Part shown: positions 43,151 to 53,569 of the stretch, in pieces
How the letters are laid out: each line of letters starts with the position of its first letter
Position numbering within the stretch: position 1 is the first letter of the stretch
Origin: Acrasis kona
Lineage: Eukaryota > Heterolobosea > Eutetramitea > Acrasida > Acrasidae
Length of the DNA stretch: 64,000 nucleotides
NCBI GenBank assembly: GCA_026419775.2
Contig: JAOPGA020000797.1
Span: 124,001 to 188,000, forward strand
Direction of reading: 5' to 3'
Notes under the pieces: generated by a model
What the model was told of the DNA's origin: nothing
Seen by the model: the letters and a program-made list of their open reading frames with translations, nothing else
Databases searched by the model: none
Made by a program: the position numbers and the translations under genes

Positions 43151-43387
43151 ATGAAGTTGACAGTGAAAACATTATCCGGAGTGCAGCATACATTCGATGT
43201 GGATGAAGACGATAAAGTAGAGATATTGAAGAAGTATATTGAAGAGAAAGTAGGGATCCCACCAGTACAACAGAGACTAGTGTATGCTGGTAAAGTTCTT
43301 CCAGAGGACAAGACCATTACCGAAATGAAATTAGGGCCAAATACTGTGGTACAATTAATTCTAATGCTAAAGGGTGGGCGGCAATAA
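43151..43387 (+). CDS. Atypical ubiquitin-like protein with LKGG-RQ end
   Basis: A single exon of 78 aa, one ubiquitin fold: MKLTVKTLSGVQHTFDVDED, KKYIEEKVGIPPVQQRLVYA and GKVLPEDKTITEMKLG. The QQRLVYAGK and beta-5 regions are nearer NEDD8 than ubiquitin, but overall it is neither. It ends LMLKGGRQ: Lys replaces the usual Arg74 and two residues follow the diglycine, as in a precursor that a protease would trim. If matured it could be conjugated to proteins. If not, it would act as a free UBL. No fused ribosomal protein follows. It stands 288 bp before the Kelch/F-box gene on the same strand. Confidence 0.88.
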   Translation: MKLTVKTLSGVQHTFDVDEDDKVEILKKYIEEKVGIPPVQQRLVYAGKVLPEDKTITEMKLGPNTVVQLILMLKGGRQ

Positions 43388-43675
43388 TTAAAATGCAATA
43401 CCCAGCACTTAAGATAACTAATGAACTAATCTTATATCAAAAGACTTGGTATTCCATTATCAAATATTAATACTTGTTAGTCTAAAGTTGAACTAAATAT
43501 TTGTACTTTAATTTGAAGCTTTATATGCATCTTGATCTTTGCCACATATTTACTTCATCCTGGTCATCCATATTTTACAAAATTAAATCATCACTTAAAA
43601 TGACCATCGTGTCAACCAATTAATTTACGTATTGATTATGGATTGATTGACACGATCCTTTTGTTTATATAAATA

Positions 43676-45620
43676 ATGTTGGAAGGATTGTACGGTAGCA
43701 CAAGCACCACCATAAACAGTTGTACCACAGTGTACGTGTTTGGTGGAGCACATGAGAGCAAAGACGCCTCCACAATCTTGAGCAATGAACTATATGAATT
43801 ATACCCCGGTAATTCATTGTTGTCTCCAAACTAACCACAAAATAGATGACGATAAATTACAATTGGTACAAACTGACAATAAAATTCAACCAAGAATCTT
43901 TTCCTCCTCATTTTATGACGACCACAAATTTTACGTTTTTGGAGGCAAAACTATTGATGTCACGAGTGATCTTTGGTGCTTGGACTTGGAAACAAATTCG
44001 TGGACCAAACTAGAGTACTTGTACGATAAGGAAGCTGACGTCCCCACGCCAAGATACGGCCATTGTTCTATTCTCTACGACAACGTAGCTTACATTTATG
44101 GCGGTTGCGACGGAGCAGGACGCACTGACAAGAAGTTATACCGTTACCACGTTCGAAACAACAAGTGGTTGGAACCTGTCAACATTGACATTCCATCAAG
44201 ACTGCACCACACAATGATCTTTGTGGAGGGTGACATTTACATTTATGGTGGTTGCAACGAATCCAAGACCTGCTTTAGTGACTTTTACAAGATTAATAAA
44301 GACAATTTTTCTGTGACAAAAATCATTAGCGCGGACGGCTACTCACCGTCAGCAAGATTTGGTCATTCCATGTATTACTTTGACGGCATGTTTTACATTG
44401 TCGGAGGAACCAACAACTCAAATGTTGGCATCAACGATCAACAATGCTTTACTAAAGACATGATCTGGACCAAAATATCACTAGAAGGAGATCTTGATGG
44501 GCCTGTATTTGCAACTGCTACTTGTAATTCTCAAGGAAACCTCATCATTGTTGGCGGCAAGAAGAGATCTCTTCGCACATTGGAACAAGATCAACTCGAA
44601 GAAGCCAACGACAATTTAACAAGTGCCATCAAGAGTCTGTCCCAAGAAATCATTGCCACAATACTACAATTCTGCGACCACAAAACACTTGGTAGAATCA
44701 TTTGTGCCTCCAAATCATGGGAAACTTCGAAAGTAGCAGCAGCAAATGTCGTTTGGGAACCTTCAGCAAAACAATTATACGAAGCATCAGAATTCAAATA
44801 CCTTCCGAGCGACAATGCCAACAAGATCAAAATCGAGCAACTATTGAACTGTGACTGCAAGCCATACGACAACAACTTTAAACAATGCGTGGACATGATG
44901 ATGAAGGTTCACATTGATTATAACAGTCAACCACAATTCGACACAAGAGCAGCGGAACTAATCAAACATTCATGCGACTACTCTATGGGAGAGTCTCAGA
45001 TCAAAACAACATTTTTCAAAGTGGTGACGACAGGCGATAGCAGGACAGGTAAAACTGCTTTGTGGACGACAGCAGTGTTAAGAAAAATCGACGGTTACTT
45101 TCCAACCGTATTTGATAATTATGCTTATTCCATGCATCATAAAAGTGGGTTCAATTTAAGTATAAGTTGCTTGGAAGGAATTTGTAAGTATGATTAACTA
45201 ATTCCATCACTAACCATCACAGCTGAACATTATGGTGCACATGCGGTGGGAATTTATCCAAACACGGATCTTTTTTTGGTTACCTTTAGCGTTGATGACA
45301 GAAGTTCGTTCGATAATGTGAGGAATTTTTGGATTGGCAGGCTTCGTGAACAATGTCCCAAGGCATCCATCATTTTAGTTGGTACGAAAAGGGATTTGAG
45401 AAGAGATGCGAGTGCTATTGAAATTTTGAACCAGAAAGGAGAAACTTTCGTGCAAGAGTATGAAGCTTTGAACCTGGTGACGGAATGCAACCTTGTTCTG
45501 TACTTTGAAACATCTGCAAAAGATTATTACGGAAGTAAGGAGTTGCTCGTGTTGATTGCAGAGGTTTTGAGAAACAAGAGTATAGGTAGCCAAAAAAAGA
45601 AAAAGTGCAAAGTGCAATAA
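43676..45620 (+). CDS. Kelch-repeat / F-box / Rho-family GTPase-like fusion, prenylation signal, lost DxxGQ
   Basis: Three exons, 43676-43808, 43846-45183 and 45223-45620, give 622 aa. Residues 1-285 are Kelch blades (TVYVFGG, FYVFGGKTID..DLWCLDLETNSW, VAYIYGGCDG, DIYIYGGCNE, FYIVGGTNN). About 308-349 are an F-box (LSQEIIATILQFCDHKTLGR). From about 432 comes a Rho-type G domain: P-loop GDSRTGKT, switch I PTVFDNYA (the Rho effector loop), NTDLFLVTFSVDDRSSFDNV, GTKRDLRRD and ETSAKD. It ends KKKKCKVQ, a polybasic CAAX-like signal. Where Rho proteins have DTAGQE this one reads CLEGISE, so the catalytic Gln and the Mg-contacting Asp are absent. It is probably a GTPase-dead, constitutively GTP-bound or structural module, anchored to membrane. 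The first ATG and both introns restore perfect Kelch and Rho alignments. Confidence 0.88.
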
Positions 45621-45654
45621 AACTTCATGAGATTTATTAATTTGTTGTTTGGTC

Positions 45655-47212
45655 TCACATGAAGTCATTTGCAGGTGGATCAACTTTGAATGAATAAACT
45701 TCTGGATGGTTTCCTGACCTCGTAATACACGGATTCCTTTTCGGATTATTAATTGATATAAGTTTATCACAATGTTTGCAATGTGCATGAACAACTAAGA
45801 AGGATTAAATTTGTTTTATAAGTGATGAGTATATTACGTTTGTTACAAGTTGGACAAGTGTGACCATCTTTGATTTCATTGTATGGTATTGATTTTGCCC
45901 ACCTGCTCTGAAATCGAAGTTCTTTTGCGCTGACCGCACATTGTCTGGAGATACAATAATACATGTCATGTGGTGACGGCTTCCATACTTGCGTACTGTC
46001 TAACAAATCTGCCTCAACCTTATTACAAGCACTCCTATGCTGTGCAATGTCATTCATTTTCCTCTCTAGATCGTCAAGGTCCAAACCGTCAGCCCATGTG
46101 GGCACCGAGTGAGTTTGATATCTCCAAATCAATTTGTTATCTGCTATACATTCGTAACGGAAAGAATGTAAAAGTATGTGGTCATGAAAAGGATGTTCTT
46201 TTTTTTCAAGTTTGTCAATGAACATGTCTACATGTTTTTGAAAAGCATTCTCAATAAACTCATCTGGTGAAGAACAATCATCATCGACGCACATCCATGG
46301 ATATTTGGGGACGGTGTAGCCTTGACATGTTGTGATGGGACGATCATTTACAATAGGATGGTTAATTGAATACATGTGCTGCCTTATCTGATGAAATCTA
46401 CCAGAAACAGGAGAACAAAGAAGCAAGGACGTATCTGAGAAAGAATCATATTTTAACAAAGAAAGAATAGTAACAGCATCGAGCAAGCGTTCACGTGAAT
46501 TGTCAAACACTAGTGAATCGACATGGAAGACTTGGTCTTGTTGAATGAGACCTTTAACTTTCGCAATGTAATACTTGTGTAATTTTTGTTTGGAAAGTTG
46601 CAATTTGTGAAAACTTGCAGCTTTGAAGATTACAAAAGTAAAATGTTTAAAACTTACCTGCTTTTCTGTTCTTGGCAAAAATACAAACACCAGTGGTTCC
46701 TTTGTCTAACCTATGACATGCTTTTAGGATGAAATTAAATGATGTGGTGATTATTACGTCTGATGTTTAGTTTATTATATTTGTGTGCGAGCATATGTAG
46801 CAGTGTGTTTTGGAGATAAGGTTCTCCTGGCTGTACAGGTACTCCACTTGGCTTGTTAACAACAAGATAGTCCTCGTCCTCATGTACGAATTCAATTTCA
46901 TCTTGATGGAGGACTGGTGAATCAAGATGAAACACTCCCTTGACTTTAATGTGGTCGTCTTTTGTTATAATGTGGTTCGAATCACATTGGTTATTATTGA
47001 TGCATATACTGCCATTTTTTATCATATCATTCTGGCATTGTTTAATCAGAAGATGATTACTACTTTACGATGGTGACGTTTGGAATGTAATAATCTTTAA
47101 GTGCCTGTGTTAGAGTTTTTCCAATCCAATCTGCACTACATGGTCCATTAAGTACTATTAACTGCGGATAGACAAAACGTAATCCTCTCACAATCTGGAC
47201 GTTGTGTTGCAT
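45655..47212 (-). CDS. RluA-family RNA pseudouridine synthase with C-terminal zinc-binding motif
   Basis: Five exons, 47212-47069, 47031-46758, 46720-46658, 46620-45838 and 45794-45655, give 467 aa. An S4-like N-terminal segment (NDMIKNGSICINN) precedes the catalytic domain. That domain contains DEDYLVVNKPSGVPVQPG and PCHRLDKGTTGVCIFAKNRK, with the catalytic Asp at about 145 rebuilt exactly across an intron. SGRFHQIRQHMYSINHPIVND follows. The final intron joins HTCPTCNK to LVVHAHCKHCDK, giving two CxxC pairs that would bind zinc. The enzyme isomerises uridine in rRNA, tRNA or mRNA; the location (mitochondrion, nucleus or cytosol) cannot be told. It converges on the Kelch/F-box gene with 34 bp between stops. 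Confidence 0.9.
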
Positions 47213-47320
47213 TTGCACAAAACTGTTGGTTGATTGTAAGCTGACAGGGAAGTAGACAAGAGAAATTCACCAACACCCCTCTAGCCCATGAAGTCATATT
47301 TTTAGTTTTATTTCACATTT

Positions 47321-48379
47321 TTATTGAGAGTTGGACTTTCCAGTCAAAACATCCAACATTGTGCTTCCCAACCTTGCTGGACTCTTTGCGACGGTAATTC
47401 CTGCACCTTCTAGAGCACGAATCTTGCTTGGTGCATCTCCCTTGCCTCCACTAATCACTGCTCCTGCGTGACCCATTCTGCGACCAGGTGGCGCAGTGAT
47501 TCCTGCGATGAAACTTACCACTGGCTTCTTGATGCTGTGTGATTTTAAAAAGTCTGCTGCCTCTTCCTCTGCACTACCTCCAATTTCACCAATCATGATG
47601 ATTCCCTCGGTCTCTGGATCTTGAAGGAATTTATCCAAAACATCAACAAAGTTGGTTCCGTTGAATGGATCACCACCAATACCAACGCATGTGGATTGAC
47701 CCAACCCTACGCTAGTGGTTTGGTGGACTGCTTCATAAGTCAAAGTACCACTTCTGCTCACAATACCGATTTTACCCTTTTGATGGATGTAACCTGGCAT
47801 GATACCGATCTTGCATTCGCCTGGCTTGATGATACCTGGGCAGTTGGGACCAATCAAGCGTGACTTGGAGCCCTTTAGTAACTGTTTGACGCGAACCATG
47901 TCGTGTTGGGGAATACCTTCGGTGATGCAAACAATAAGTGGGATTTCTGCTTTGATGGCATCCTCGATGGCTGCAGCTGCAGCTGGGGGTGGCACGTAAA
48001 TAACTGTGGCCTCTGCACCTGTCTTTTCAACAGCCTTATTTTTTTTGTTATACAAAGTTGTAAATTTAACAAACTCACCTCGCGCACGTCTTTAAATATT
48101 GGTAGTCCGAGATGTGTTGTGCCTGCCTTCTGTGGGTGAGTTCCTCCAACCATTTTGGTACCATACTCAATTGCTTGTTGAGTGTGGAAAGTTCCCTATA
48201 AATAAGACGGTTGTTGTCAAGTTTCAAAAACAAACCTGTTTTCCTGTAATACCTTGGCAAATTACCTTAGTATCCTTGTTGATGAATACGTAGGGTTTAT
48301 TAGTTGAATAATTACGAATAACATTTTTGGAGAGCAAGTTGCGTGATTTGCTGAACATTGAGGTCGATCTGTTGAGCAT
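47321..48379 (-). CDS. SUCLG1: Succinyl-CoA ligase alpha subunit, mitochondrial
   Basis: Three exons, 48379-48236, 48195-48079 and 48034-47321, give 324 aa. An Arg/Ser-rich start ([20 protein letters not shown]) is a mitochondrial presequence. Then [60 protein letters not shown] and [18 protein letters not shown], the last holding the phospho-histidine. The alpha subunit binds CoA and carries the phosphohistidine. With the beta subunit it converts succinyl-CoA to succinate with ATP or GTP formation in the TCA cycle. The first in-frame ATG was chosen; a few codons upstream lack ATG. Confidence 0.97.
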
Positions 48380-48493
48380 GGTCCCTGTTTGTTTCAGCCA
48401 GTCAAAATGTTTGCACAACTAAAATTACAAAAGCCAACTCAACCAAGGATTAGACAACAAAGAAACAAATTGTGTGGTTCAAAACTTTGTTTA

Positions 48494-49324
48494 TTACATT
48501 CCTCTAAGCTTTATCAAATTTCCAGACTTGCCATCGATTGCATGAATGGCTCTTGACTCTTTATAAGATGATATGCTTACCAAATTTACCTCTCGGCACT
48601 TTGATTCAGCCTTCTCAACTACAGAAAACTTGTCCTTGCTGTTCCATTTGAACAATAAGCCATCGGTAGCCGTGACTCCGTAAACAACATTGTCGGTTGA
48701 GATGTCCAAGAGACGCATTTTTACATCTCCTACTTTGTACCATTTATCTGTTGAGTCATCGAATCTGTAAGGGTAGTCGTCAACGCCTAAACCCCATATT
48801 TCCATCTTGTGTAGTAATTGCTTTGACCCACAAGCAATGTTCTTAAGAGGAACGTTTCCAAAACGCACCCATGAGGGCCTTTTTAGTGTACTTGCGTCGG
48901 TGCCGTGCTTGATATCGAGTACGACTGGTAGGTTGTCTCCCAAGCCAACTCCCAGAACTTTCTTTCCGGTTATAGCCTTGATGTGACTGAGTGGTACATT
49001 GTGGTCGATAGTGATTTTGATAAATTGACCTTCAATATATTGGTGAAGTAAGTTGTCGTGTCCAGCAACGGCGAATAAATCACCATTCTTGGCACAACTA
49101 ATATCTTTAAACCCGAACTTCCCGGTATTTATAAAGTCCCATTGCTTTTCCTTGTTAAGCTTAAAAATGTGGCCACCATATGTTAAAGAATATATATCCT
49201 CATTCTTGCTGCCTGTTGTTACGGTGGAGAGTGCCATTGGGTCCATTGTGACGGAGCCAGGTGCAGCATCAACTGGTTTTTCTAATGTATCGGTGTGATT
49301 GTGTATGATTTGTTGTGTTTGCAT
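48494..49324 (-). CDS. Tectonin beta-propeller repeat protein
   Basis: An intronless gene of 276 aa with no signal peptide. Repeats of the tectonin type recur: FKDISCAKNGDLFAVAGHDN, IYSLTYGGHIFKLNKEKQW, NIACGSKQLLHKMEIWGLGV, LLDISTDNVVYGVTATDGLL and HAIDGKSGNLIKL. Each carries a W/Y-rich strand and a polar turn, giving an estimated six-bladed propeller. Tectonins were first seen in Physarum and are common in amoebae and slime moulds. Relatives (TECPR, fish-egg lectins) bind sugars or phosphoinositides. The exact ligand here is unknown. Confidence 0.78.
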   Translation of the reverse strand: MQTQQIIHNHTDTLEKPVDAAPGSVTMDPMALSTVTTGSKNEDIYSLTYGGHIFKLNKEKQWDFINTGKFGFKDISCAKNGDLFAVAGHDNLLHQYIEGQFIKITIDHNVPLSHIKAITGKKVLGVGLGDNLPVVLDIKHGTDASTLKRPSWVRFGNVPLKNIACGSKQLLHKMEIWGLGVDDYPYRFDDSTDKWYKVGDVKMRLLDISTDNVVYGVTATDGLLFKWNSKDKFSVVEKAESKCREVNLVSISSYKESRAIHAIDGKSGNLIKLRGM

Positions 49325-49673
49325 GTTTTGTTGTGTTTTGTTGTTGTCTTTAGAATATCTTTTTATAGACTGCGTTTTTAGATATGTTTATTTTTAGAGT
49401 TGATAACAATAGAGTTAATTTACAAATTTATTATTGCCTTTCTGATTACTCTCCGTGTTCGTTTTTACGCTATAATATTATTAGTAGATGTATGACCTAA
49501 TTACTAGCTATGTCACTATAGATAGTACATGTAGAAGATATAAACATGAGGAGCCACATAAAAGAAACGACAAGGCGTACTGACAAGTCTTTATGGTTGT
49601 TCTCAGCTTTAAAAGGTTATTTTTCTTGACATCAAGTCAGTAAAGAATAGTCTATGTGTCTCAAATGCAAATA
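49325..49673 (+). other. Intergenic region without recognisable gene
   Basis: About 350 bp of A/T-rich sequence between two leftward genes. It should contain the tectonin promoter and the helicase 3' UTR; I see nothing else. Confidence 0.5.
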
Positions 49674-52212
49674 TCAACGCTTTTTATTTTGAATCCATAT
49701 AACATCAGCATCATCTTCATCGTCATCTTGATCTAGCTTCCTCTTTCCATTGCCTGATGGGGGCGTAGTCACCACAATTACATCATCATCTCCTTCCTCA
49801 GGTTCCTCAGTAATAGCAAACACATCTTCATCAAAAGCAAAATCACCCAAATCATCATCCTTGAATAAGTCAATATCATCGTTGCTATTTTCAAGCATTT
49901 GTTTTGCACTGACAAAAGGAGAGCTTGTCATGCTGCTCGCTTTTACAAAGGACGGACAACTAGAGGTACTTTCGAAACTCGCATTTAAATGACACTTTTG
50001 GCTGTGAAAATCATCAAAATCATCATCGTAAGGGTCAGGATACATGTTTTTGATAAATTGACTCTCCACCAGATCAGCATCCTCTATTTGAGATACAAAA
50101 TCATGGTAATCGTCTAATTCTTGTTTTGTAACTTCATCAAGGTTTTGCATGTGACTAAATTTTTTCAAACAAAGAGTACGGTGATCAAATAATTCACCTT
50201 TTTGCTTTATTAACGCGTTTAAAAAATCACTTTGATAGTGAGGCTTATCGCCATCACTCCTACTGTCTGATCTAAATGCACAATGAGTCATGTAAAGTTT
50301 ATTTTTAGCTCTAGTCATCCCTACAAACAAAAGTCTTTTTTCTTCCTTGACCTGTTCTGATGTCTTGGCTCGGTAGAACGGCAAACTACCATTTTCGCAA
50401 TTGCATATAAACACAGTATCGAACTCCAGACCTTTGGAAGCGTGTAGAGTGGCAATCATCACTCCGCCTTGATAGTCCCGTTCGTTGTCGTTAAAACTCT
50501 CGCTCAGCTTAATGTTGTCCAGGAGACATATTAATGTAGAGTCGTCACATTCGGTCAACACATTTTTTATAAAATTTTTAGTCTTGCGAGACCATTGTAA
50601 TGTAAAAATGCTGTCAACAATTTCAGTGATGGGTGCCTGCTTCATGCTTGTCAAATGATCCATAAATGAGATCATTGACTTTAGCCGACCAAACTCTTCC
50701 TGGTTAATGTTGGACTGCTTAATGTTTTTTAACTTGTTCATGATGGTGTTTTGATCCGACGGTTGGTTCGATATCAATAGTAGAATGACCTCCAAGATTG
50801 TAATGCTCAGTTTGAACAACGTACACTAAAGAATGATTAGATTTAAAGTCAAAACTTCTTACAATGTTCATGAGGGATTGATTGTCCAGCTGTCCATTAA
50901 TGAATGACAACAAGCTGCCAAACTGTTGAACTTCTGCAGAACTCACTTGGTCGTTGGAATGAACATGAACAGGTATGTTGTACTCCTCCATGTAACTCTT
51001 CATGTCAAGTAGCATGAACTTTGTCCTGGCAAGAATGGCAAAATCCTTATATTTCAAATTCCGGCTCTTGATAAGTTCTTGAATGGTATTATACACAAAT
51101 AGCCGTTCGTCACTCTCATTGCGACACTGCTTGACGACTATTTTATCGCCTTCAGGTTTACCTATTAATGTGACTCTTGACGACATCAAGTGAGAGGCAG
51201 CGTCCAATATAACTTGTGTGGAGCGGTAGGAATGTGTGAGGTCAATCTCCAAAGCACCTGGAAAGTCACTCCTAAGATTGTCCAAGTTCTTTGCATCAGC
51301 ATGCCTCCAAGTGAAAATGGTTTGCTGTGGATCTCCAACAACAAAAATGTTCTGATGTTCGCTGCACAGATCGATCGCCAACCTAAAAAAAGTTCTTTAG
51401 TGGTTCAAAATCAGTTCTTACTTGTATTGTAAAGTGTTTGTATCCTGGAACTCATCAACTAATAAGTGATGTATTTCGCTGGAAACCTGTTTTCTAACTT
51501 CTGGGTGCTTCTGAAAAGCACGACGTAAAAGAAGTAGAAGATCGTCATAATCAACTTTATTGACAAGGGCTGTGTCCTGTACGTAGTGTTCATATATTTT
51601 GTGAAAGTAGGATGGTAGAGGTTGTGAGAATAGTTTTTGTACATCTGGTATTCTCATTGTAATTTGTTCCCTCGATAGTTCATGATTTTTCGCAGTCGAG
51701 ATCATCTCTATGACTGTGTGGGAGTTCAATTCAGACGACTCTACTTTCAGATTGTTTAAAATGTTATTTACAATTTCCTACAATGATTAGACGACCTTTA
51801 ACTATTTAGCGCTTACTCTCTGCTCAAGCGACGATAATATCGCGAAATGGCTGTCCAAGTTGGCGCTTGCGTGATGTTTTCTTAAAATTTTCATTGCAAC
51901 CGAATGGAAGGTACCCACGACAATGTCCTTCTTTCCAGAAAGGTGTACAATCCTCTCCTTCATTTCTGCCGCCTTCGAATGTAAGCATCTTCAGGAATTT
52001 AGTATCAGTAGACCTACCGCCTTCTTGGTAAATGTGAGTGCCATAATATTTTTGCTATTAATTCGATTATTTTCAATTAAATGCTTGACGCGCAAACTAA
52101 TAACTCTTGTCTTTCCAGTACCTGGGCCTGCGAATATTATACATTGTTTGTTTGATGTTTTTACTGCATCTTCCTGCGATTTGTTCAATGTGTATGTTAC
52201 TTGATTTTGCAT
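49674..52212 (-). CDS. SF1 UvrD/Srs2-type DNA helicase with acidic, SIM-like C-terminus
   Basis: Five exons, 52212-52018, 51972-51817, 51777-51422, 51382-50863 and 50825-49674, give 792 aa. Q motif YTLNKSQEDAV; Walker A FAGPGTGKT; Ia ALTFTKKAAAEMKERI; DEFQDTNT (Walker B); GDPQQTIFTWRHAD (III); LTHSYRST (IV); IATLHASKGLEFDTVFI (V); RLLFVGMTRAKNKL (VI). This is the UvrD/PcrA/Srs2 family, a 3'-5' DNA translocase. The C-terminus is strongly acidic and contains DDVIVVTT and ADVIWIQ, hydrophobic cores flanked by Asp as in SUMO-interacting motifs. Yeast Srs2 also ends in a SIM. An anti-recombinase role is therefore an attractive inference, but a bacterial-type UvrD repair role cannot be excluded. 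All four introns restore conserved motifs. Confidence 0.9.
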
Positions 52213-52453
52213 TCCGACAGTTGTTACTGGAAGTTGACTGAGAGTTATTAAATTGTAACCTTCAATTTTAGTTTCTGTCTGATTTTTGATATTTGGCGAC
52301 AACGTAGGAACGAAAGGATGAAGTAAAGTTCATTAAGATTGATATTCTGAGGCATATCTTAAGTATTTTATTTGTACATTTTCTAACTTCGTCTTCTACG
52401 AGATTTACATGGTATCGATGAAAAATAAATAGTTTTGTTGACAATGGTCGGTG

Positions 52454-53002
52454 TTAGGTAAATCGCTCTTTAATGCATCCAAGCCTTTTATTCTGCTTTT
52501 CTTCTTCTTGAACCATCCAATTCGATATTCTACTTTCTCTAATTTTAATCCAATCTTTCACATTTTTATTTACACTCGACGTTGTTGTATGTTTAGGAGA
52601 ACGAGAATACTCTGTGACTTTGTTTTTAATTTGTTTTGCGTTCGTTGGGCTCTTCTGCTTTGCTTCATTTAGTCTAGCCCTTTCTCGGCTTCCAAAGTAA
52701 AATCTCAGAGACGTACATGATGAAGACAAGTTGAAAGGCATACTCTCTCTATCTAACTGTTTTCTCCTTGCACCCGATACTGGAGTTTGTGCCCTTGATT
52801 GAGGAGCGCTTTTTGTCATCGAATCAATATACAATGGTGCCCTTCTGATGGCAGCAGATGCTGCTCTGGGCCAGCGGGCTGTGGAAAAGACGTTCTGTGT
52901 GTCCAAAACAATTTGCTGGTCTGAGATTGTATTCACTATTACAACCTTTACGATAAGTCCAAAAGAGCGATAAGTCAACGGAGAATTGTAATCAAATGCC
53001 AT
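52454..53002 (-). CDS. Unrecognised basic protein
   Basis: A single exon of 182 aa that I do not recognise. The first 45 residues (MAFDYNSPLTYRSFGLIVKV, VVIVNTISDQQIV) look like beta strands. The remainder is rich in Arg, Lys, Ser and Gln and likely disordered or helical (FGSRERARLNEAKQK, VKDWIKIRESRISNWMVQ). There is no signal peptide or membrane segment. The start is the only upstream ATG. Codon use is ordinary, and the pattern of acidic and basic helices argues for a real gene. It diverges from Sec61 beta. Confidence 0.6.
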   Translation of the reverse strand: MAFDYNSPLTYRSFGLIVKVVIVNTISDQQIVLDTQNVFSTARWPRAASAAIRRAPLYIDSMTKSAPQSRAQTPVSGARRKQLDRESMPFNLSSSCTSLRFYFGSRERARLNEAKQKSPTNAKQIKNKVTEYSRSPKHTTTSSVNKNVKDWIKIRESRISNWMVQEEEKQNKRLGCIKERFT

Positions 53003-53569
53003 GATTGCATATGCATCACTTTACCACGTTGAAGGCAAGCGATGATACGAAAAGTAACATTGTTGAATGGATGGAGGAATTGCAGTCGCTTTACTTAACA
53101 TATTCAATGTTTTGACCTGACATTCTTAAATATACTACAATGTAATCAGACAGGCGCATAATATAAAAGACATGCATCATAACAAACTTTAAATAATATG
53201 CATTTCGATTCAAGATGCATTGGTGGACAGGTTCAAAAAAGAATGTAACTCAAAGGCCAATCTGCAGAGTGGACGAATAATCTACCGTATATTAATAAAG
53301 AAACATTTTTTTAGTTGCACTTAAATTAAAAAACTACATGCATGTAAATTTATCAAAAAAAAGAGTTCTAAAAGAATCATGTAACCAAGCTTTTCTGACA
53401 AATCTTTACCCAAACGAGGTAACTACAAACAATGGTTTATATGTTCAATCAAAAATGATTAAATTATCGATCTTGGCAAGCAGCGCATGTGGCATTGTGT
53501 GGTTGGTTGCCAGAATGATTGTTACAAAAAGACCGTCTGAAACGAAACAAACAAGTTCACAACACTAAG
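53003..53569 (+). other. Divergent intergenic region with a small ORF abutting Sec61 beta
   Basis: Holds promoters for the unknown gene (leftward) and Sec61 beta (rightward). A 76-codon ORF at 53338-53568 ends in a hydrophobic helix (IKLSILASSACGIVWLVARM) and a polar tail. Its stop is 1 nt before the Sec61 beta ATG. It could be a microprotein or an upstream ORF, or chance. Confidence 0.4.

Noticed and set aside
46970-46995. ggttcgaatc string resembling a tRNA T-loop
   Set aside because: It lies in pseudouridine synthase coding sequence and no acceptor stem or anticodon arm can be drawn.
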